Source: Actinomyces sp. UMB0138
Lineage (GTDB): Bacteria; Bacillota; Negativicutes; Veillonellales; Veillonellaceae
DNA: 64,000 bases
Direction of reading: 5' to 3'
Assembly (NCBI RefSeq): GCF_002849225.1
Contig: NZ_PKMC01000001.1
Span: 483,932 to 547,931 of the forward strand
Shown: piece after piece, positions 61,317 through 64,000 of the stretch
Numbering within the stretch: the first letter of the stretch is position 1
How the letters are laid out: each line of letters begins with the position of its first letter
Translations under genes and position numbers: made by a program
Notes under the pieces: generated by a model
The model's database searches: none
What the model was told of the DNA's origin: nothing
What the model saw: only the letters and a program-made list of their open reading frames with translations

Positions 61317-62006
61317 ATGAAACTAGTACTGATTCGCCATGGACAAACGTCGTCGAACCTAGCGGGAGCGCTGGATACAGCTTATCCGGGCGCAGACTTG
61401 AATGCGGATGGCATGAACCAAGCTGCCAGTCTTGCCGCGGGCTGGGAGGATCGGGGGCTGCCGAAGCTCGATGCGCTGTACAGTTCCTTTATTCAGCGAG
61501 CCCAGCAGACTGCAGCTCCACTGGCGAAGAAGTTCGACCTTGACTTGCAGGTCCGAGAAGGACTCCGAGAGGTTCGTGCTGGTGAACTCGAGATGAACAC
61601 TGATGCCGAATCAGTTACCGAGTACCTGTCTACGTTGATCAGGTGGGTCAGGGGAGACCTGTCTTACCGAATGCCGGGAGCAGAGACCGGACAAGAAATT
61701 CTTGATCGTTTCGACAAGGTTGTAAAAGAGGCCCACGCAAAGGTAGGTGAGGGCACCGCCGGTATCGTCTGTCATGGCGCTGTTATGCGGTTATACGCAG
61801 CCTCTCGAACGAATCAGATTACCGAGCAGCTAATATCGCAATTTCCCTTCCCGAATACCCAAACGACTTTATTAGAGGGCGAACCCGGGTCTTTTACGGC
61901 TTTGACGTGGGCCGGCAAACCGATAGAGGAATGGCCAGTGCGCGATGATGCAGGCGAGCCACTGTCCTCTCAGCAGGCCATGCGTGCAATGGAAGGTAAA
62001 GCGTAA
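61317..62006 (+). CDS. Histidine phosphatase family protein
   Basis: This 229-residue protein has the phosphoglycerate-mutase-type RHG motif (LIRHGQTSSNLAGA) with phospho-accepting His, an LREVRAGELE acid/base region, and a second catalytic His in VCHGAVMRLY. The substrate cannot be told from sequence. It starts 3 bases after glnE and is the last gene of the run from glgA. Confidence 0.88.
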   Translation: MKLVLIRHGQTSSNLAGALDTAYPGADLNADGMNQAASLAAGWEDRGLPKLDALYSSFIQRAQQTAAPLAKKFDLDLQVREGLREVRAGELEMNTDAESVTEYLSTLIRWVRGDLSYRMPGAETGQEILDRFDKVVKEAHAKVGEGTAGIVCHGAVMRLYAASRTNQITEQLISQFPFPNTQTTLLEGEPGSFTALTWAGKPIEEWPVRDDAGEPLSSQQAMRAMEGKA

Positions 62007-62045
62007 AGAATTTGGGGGAAGGCAGCTGCCTTCCCCCAAATTCTT
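62006..62045. terminator. Perfect 40-nt palindromic bidirectional terminator
   Basis: Perfect 20-nt arms (62006-62025 and 62026-62045) form a loop-free palindrome with a GGCAGCTGCC centre. It overlaps the TAA of the phosphatase gene on one side and the stop codon of the convergent ABC ATPase gene on the other. Confidence 0.92.
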
Positions 62046-62877
62046 AAAGCACTTTGTCGAAGAATTCGCGAGTTCTAGGTTGGCTTGGGTGCTCGATTAC
62101 TTCTTCGGGAGTGCCGTACTCGACGATCTGTCCCTTATCTAGGAAGACAACCTTATCCGCGACCTCACGGGCAAAAGCTATTTCGTGAGTAACCACAACC
62201 ATCGTCATACCTTCGGCGGCCAAATCCTTCATTACCCCCAGTACTTCGCCAACTAGCTCAGGGTCGAGGGCTGACGTTGGCTCGTCAAACAGCATGAGCT
62301 CTGGTTCCATAGCTAGTGCCCTTGCAATAGCAACGCGCTGCTGCTGACCGCCAGATAGTTCTGATGGGTAGTGATCTGCCCGGTCAAGCAGACCGACGCG
62401 ATCAAGGTGTTGCAGAGCGAGTTTGCGCGCCTGTTCTTTTGGGACACCTTTTACCTGGACTGGTGCTTCCATCACGTTTTGCAACGCGGTCATGTGGGGG
62501 AAAAGGTTAAATCGCTGGAATACCATCCCAACTCTAGATCGCTGTTTTGCGACCTCGCCATCAGAACGTCGCTTGAGCAGAGTTCCTTCGGGGGTAATTG
62601 AACCATGGCGGTGAGCGCGCCATTTATTCAGGATCCCTTTAGGGGCCTTTTCCTCGGTCATTCCGAGGAGTTCGCCATTTAGGTAGATACGTCCTGCGGA
62701 AATAAACTCCAATTCGTTGATACAGCGCAAAAGGGTTGATTTGCCAGATCCAGAGGGACCAAGGAGAACACATACCTCGCCGTGCTTGATCTCTAGGTCA
62801 ATACCCTGAAGGACATGCAGGTCACCAAAAAATTTGTGGGCGCCTTCGATTTTGACCATACTTGTTGCTTCGCTCAT
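62044..62877 (-). CDS. Amino acid ABC transporter ATP-binding protein
   Basis: This 277-residue polar-amino-acid type ATPase has Walker [10 protein letters not shown], signature [15 protein letters not shown], Walker [16 protein letters not shown] roughly 30-residue insertion rich in K and R lies between Walker A and the Q-loop (after NGELLGM and before [12 protein letters not shown]). It overlaps the permease gene by 4 bases. Substrate is unknown but of the polar amino acid family. Confidence 0.93.
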   Translation of the reverse strand: MSEATSMVKIEGAHKFFGDLHVLQGIDLEIKHGEVCVLLGPSGSGKSTLLRCINELEFISAGRIYLNGELLGMTEEKAPKGILNKWRAHRHGSITPEGTLLKRRSDGEVAKQRSRVGMVFQRFNLFPHMTALQNVMEAPVQVKGVPKEQARKLALQHLDRVGLLDRADHYPSELSGGQQQRVAIARALAMEPELMLFDEPTSALDPELVGEVLGVMKDLAAEGMTMVVVTHEIAFAREVADKVVFLDKGQIVEYGTPEEVIEHPSQPRTREFFDKVL

Positions 62878-63785
62878 GGGGTCACATCCATAAATGCAGT
62901 GTTGGAGTTCTCGGAAATTGCAGTCTTTTTACTACCAGTAGAGGAGCGCTGTTCGAAACCGCGGCCAAAGTAGCGTTCGATGTAGTACTGGCCAACCATA
63001 AGAATTGAAGTGATCAGCAGGTACCAGAACACCGCTACAAGTAGTAGGGGAATCGGAGTGAATGTCCTGTTTCCGAGTTCCTGTACCGCGAACTGGAGTT
63101 CCAAAGTAAAGGGAACAGCGGCTACCAGAGAGGTAGTCTTGAGCATCGAAATGGTCTCGTTGCCGGTTGGAGGAATGATCACGCGCATAGCCTGAGGCAG
63201 AATGATTCTGCGCATTATTTTCGCCGGTTTCATACCCAGTGCAGTAGCTGCCTCGGTCTGGCCACGGTCCACCGAATTTAGACCCGAGCGAATGATCTCC
63301 GCTAGATACGCGCCCTCGTTCAGCCCCAATCCGAGCAGGGCACACAGTCCTGGAGTAAGGATCTTATCGGTGGAGTAAGAAAACAGCTCGGGCCCAAAAG
63401 GTACTTTGAGAGATATTGTCTGGTACAAAGTGGGAAGAAGCCCCCAGAAGATGAGCTGGGTATAGATTGGAGTGCCGCGGAAAAACCAGATGTAAAACCA
63501 CGCTACAGACTTTGTTACGGGATTCTGGCTCTGGCGCATAATCGCCATGGTAGTAGCCAAAATGATGCCTATTATCATAGCTCCTACCGTCAGTAGCAGG
63601 GTGAATACAATACCCCGCATTACTGATGGATGGAACAAATACTGGCCAACAACATCCCAGCGGTAGTTGGGATTGGTCACCAGCGAGTTGATTATCGCGA
63701 GTGCAATTAGCGCTACTACCACTGCGCCAATCAATCGGCCCGGTTTGAACACGGGCTGAGGATTATTCCTATGTAGCTCTTCCAT
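62874..63785 (-). CDS. Amino acid ABC transporter permease
   Basis: This 303-residue HisM/GlnP-type permease has about five to six hydrophobic segments, and the EAA loop region is visible in [19 protein letters not shown] and [15 protein letters not shown] long C-terminal tail rich in S and T (about 280-303) follows. It pairs with the ATPase downstream and likely with the partial upstream gene as binding protein. Confidence 0.92.
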   Translation of the reverse strand: MEELHRNNPQPVFKPGRLIGAVVVALIALAIINSLVTNPNYRWDVVGQYLFHPSVMRGIVFTLLLTVGAMIIGIILATTMAIMRQSQNPVTKSVAWFYIWFFRGTPIYTQLIFWGLLPTLYQTISLKVPFGPELFSYSTDKILTPGLCALLGLGLNEGAYLAEIIRSGLNSVDRGQTEAATALGMKPAKIMRRIILPQAMRVIIPPTGNETISMLKTTSLVAAVPFTLELQFAVQELGNRTFTPIPLLLVAVFWYLLITSILMVGQYYIERYFGRGFEQRSSTGSKKTAISENSNTAFMDVTP

Positions 63786-63806
63786 ACCTATTTTCTAACT
63801 TGCGGA

Positions 63807-64000
63807 TTATTTTCTGCATTCTTTTTGGGCAGATTCAATGGTGTCACCAACGTGGGTGAAGTCGCCATTGGTCCCTCGTATTGAATATCCCACAGTGATT
63901 GAATCGGCGAAAGTTGCATCGTGTTGCCTGCCTGCAACTTCGGAGATTTTTGGGGTTTGTGGGGAGTGAAAACTCTGTTTCCTACTTTGCCGTCTGCAGC
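63807..64000 (-). CDS. 3' end of an upstream gene, probably the transporter's solute-binding protein
   Basis: An open frame on the minus strand runs from the window end to a TAA at 63807-63809, 21 bases before the permease start. The visible tail ends DFTHVGDTIESAQKECRK. I do not recognise the family from these 64 residues; the position (first in an amino-acid ABC operon) suggests a secreted binding protein. It has no start within the window. Confidence 0.5.
   Translation of the reverse strand, partial: CRRQSRKQSFHSPQTPKISEVAGRQHDATFADSITVGYSIRGTNGDFTHVGDTIESAQKECRK

Overview
The window comes from an actinobacterium, most likely family Actinomycetaceae with a moderate GC content. The evidence is a high-GC Gram-positive type 16S/23S/5S operon, polyphosphate glucokinase, the SteA/SteB pair, GlnA2-GlnE, and gene order closely matching the Mycobacterium tuberculosis pheST-arg-tyrS-TPR/HAD-tlyA-ppnK-recN-steAB-nudix block. 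It reads as core chromosome: I see no transposase, phage gene, CRISPR array or tRNA gene.

Layout. 1-3.5 kb: 3' part of a Nif3-like gene, a coiled-coil/zinc-ribbon-family protein whose zinc cysteines are gone, RNase P RNA, then ppgK and map on the minus strand. 3.6-12.6 kb: pheST, a flavodoxin-like gene, argR-argG-argH and tyrS. The ornithine genes argCJBDF, which lie between pheT and argR in M. tuberculosis, are absent here. 12.6-18.2 kb: one rrn operon with a strong promoter, a very U/G-rich leader, boxA-like elements and no spacer tRNA. 18.3-30.2 kb: a tightly overlapping operon with a large RG-rich/TPR/HAD-IIA fusion protein, an unlisted 46-residue protein, tlyA, nadK, recN, steA, steB, a MraY/WecA-like membrane protein, a MurJ-like flippase, a GT4 glycosyltransferase and a NUDIX ADP-ribose pyrophosphatase. 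30.2-37 kb: a complete SUF iron-sulfur operon (sufR-B-D-Rieske-C-S-U-T).

37-48.7 kb: queuine salvage (tgt, yhhQ), a PucR-type regulator divergent from a GABA/glutamate catabolic operon (gabT, glutamate dehydrogenase, gabD), an APC amino-acid permease with a tandem UspA protein, and a second class-III aminotransferase. A GTGCACAAA element occurs upstream of both aminotransferase genes. 48.7-64 kb: a zinc metallopeptidase, an ABC-F protein, a small Cys protein, serB, divergent glgC/glgA, a run of ABC ATPase-NfeD-SPFH-glnA2-glnE-phosphatase genes, and on the minus strand an amino-acid ABC transporter whose upstream gene is cut by the window end.

A recurring architectural feature is that convergent gene pairs end in long, perfect palindromes that double as bidirectional terminators and often contain the stop codons. 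Five of six convergent junctions have one. No clearly new defence or mobile system is visible. The most unusual items are the TPR/HAD fusion, the envelope-precursor module behind steAB, the cysteine-free zinc-ribbon protein, and the lost arg genes.
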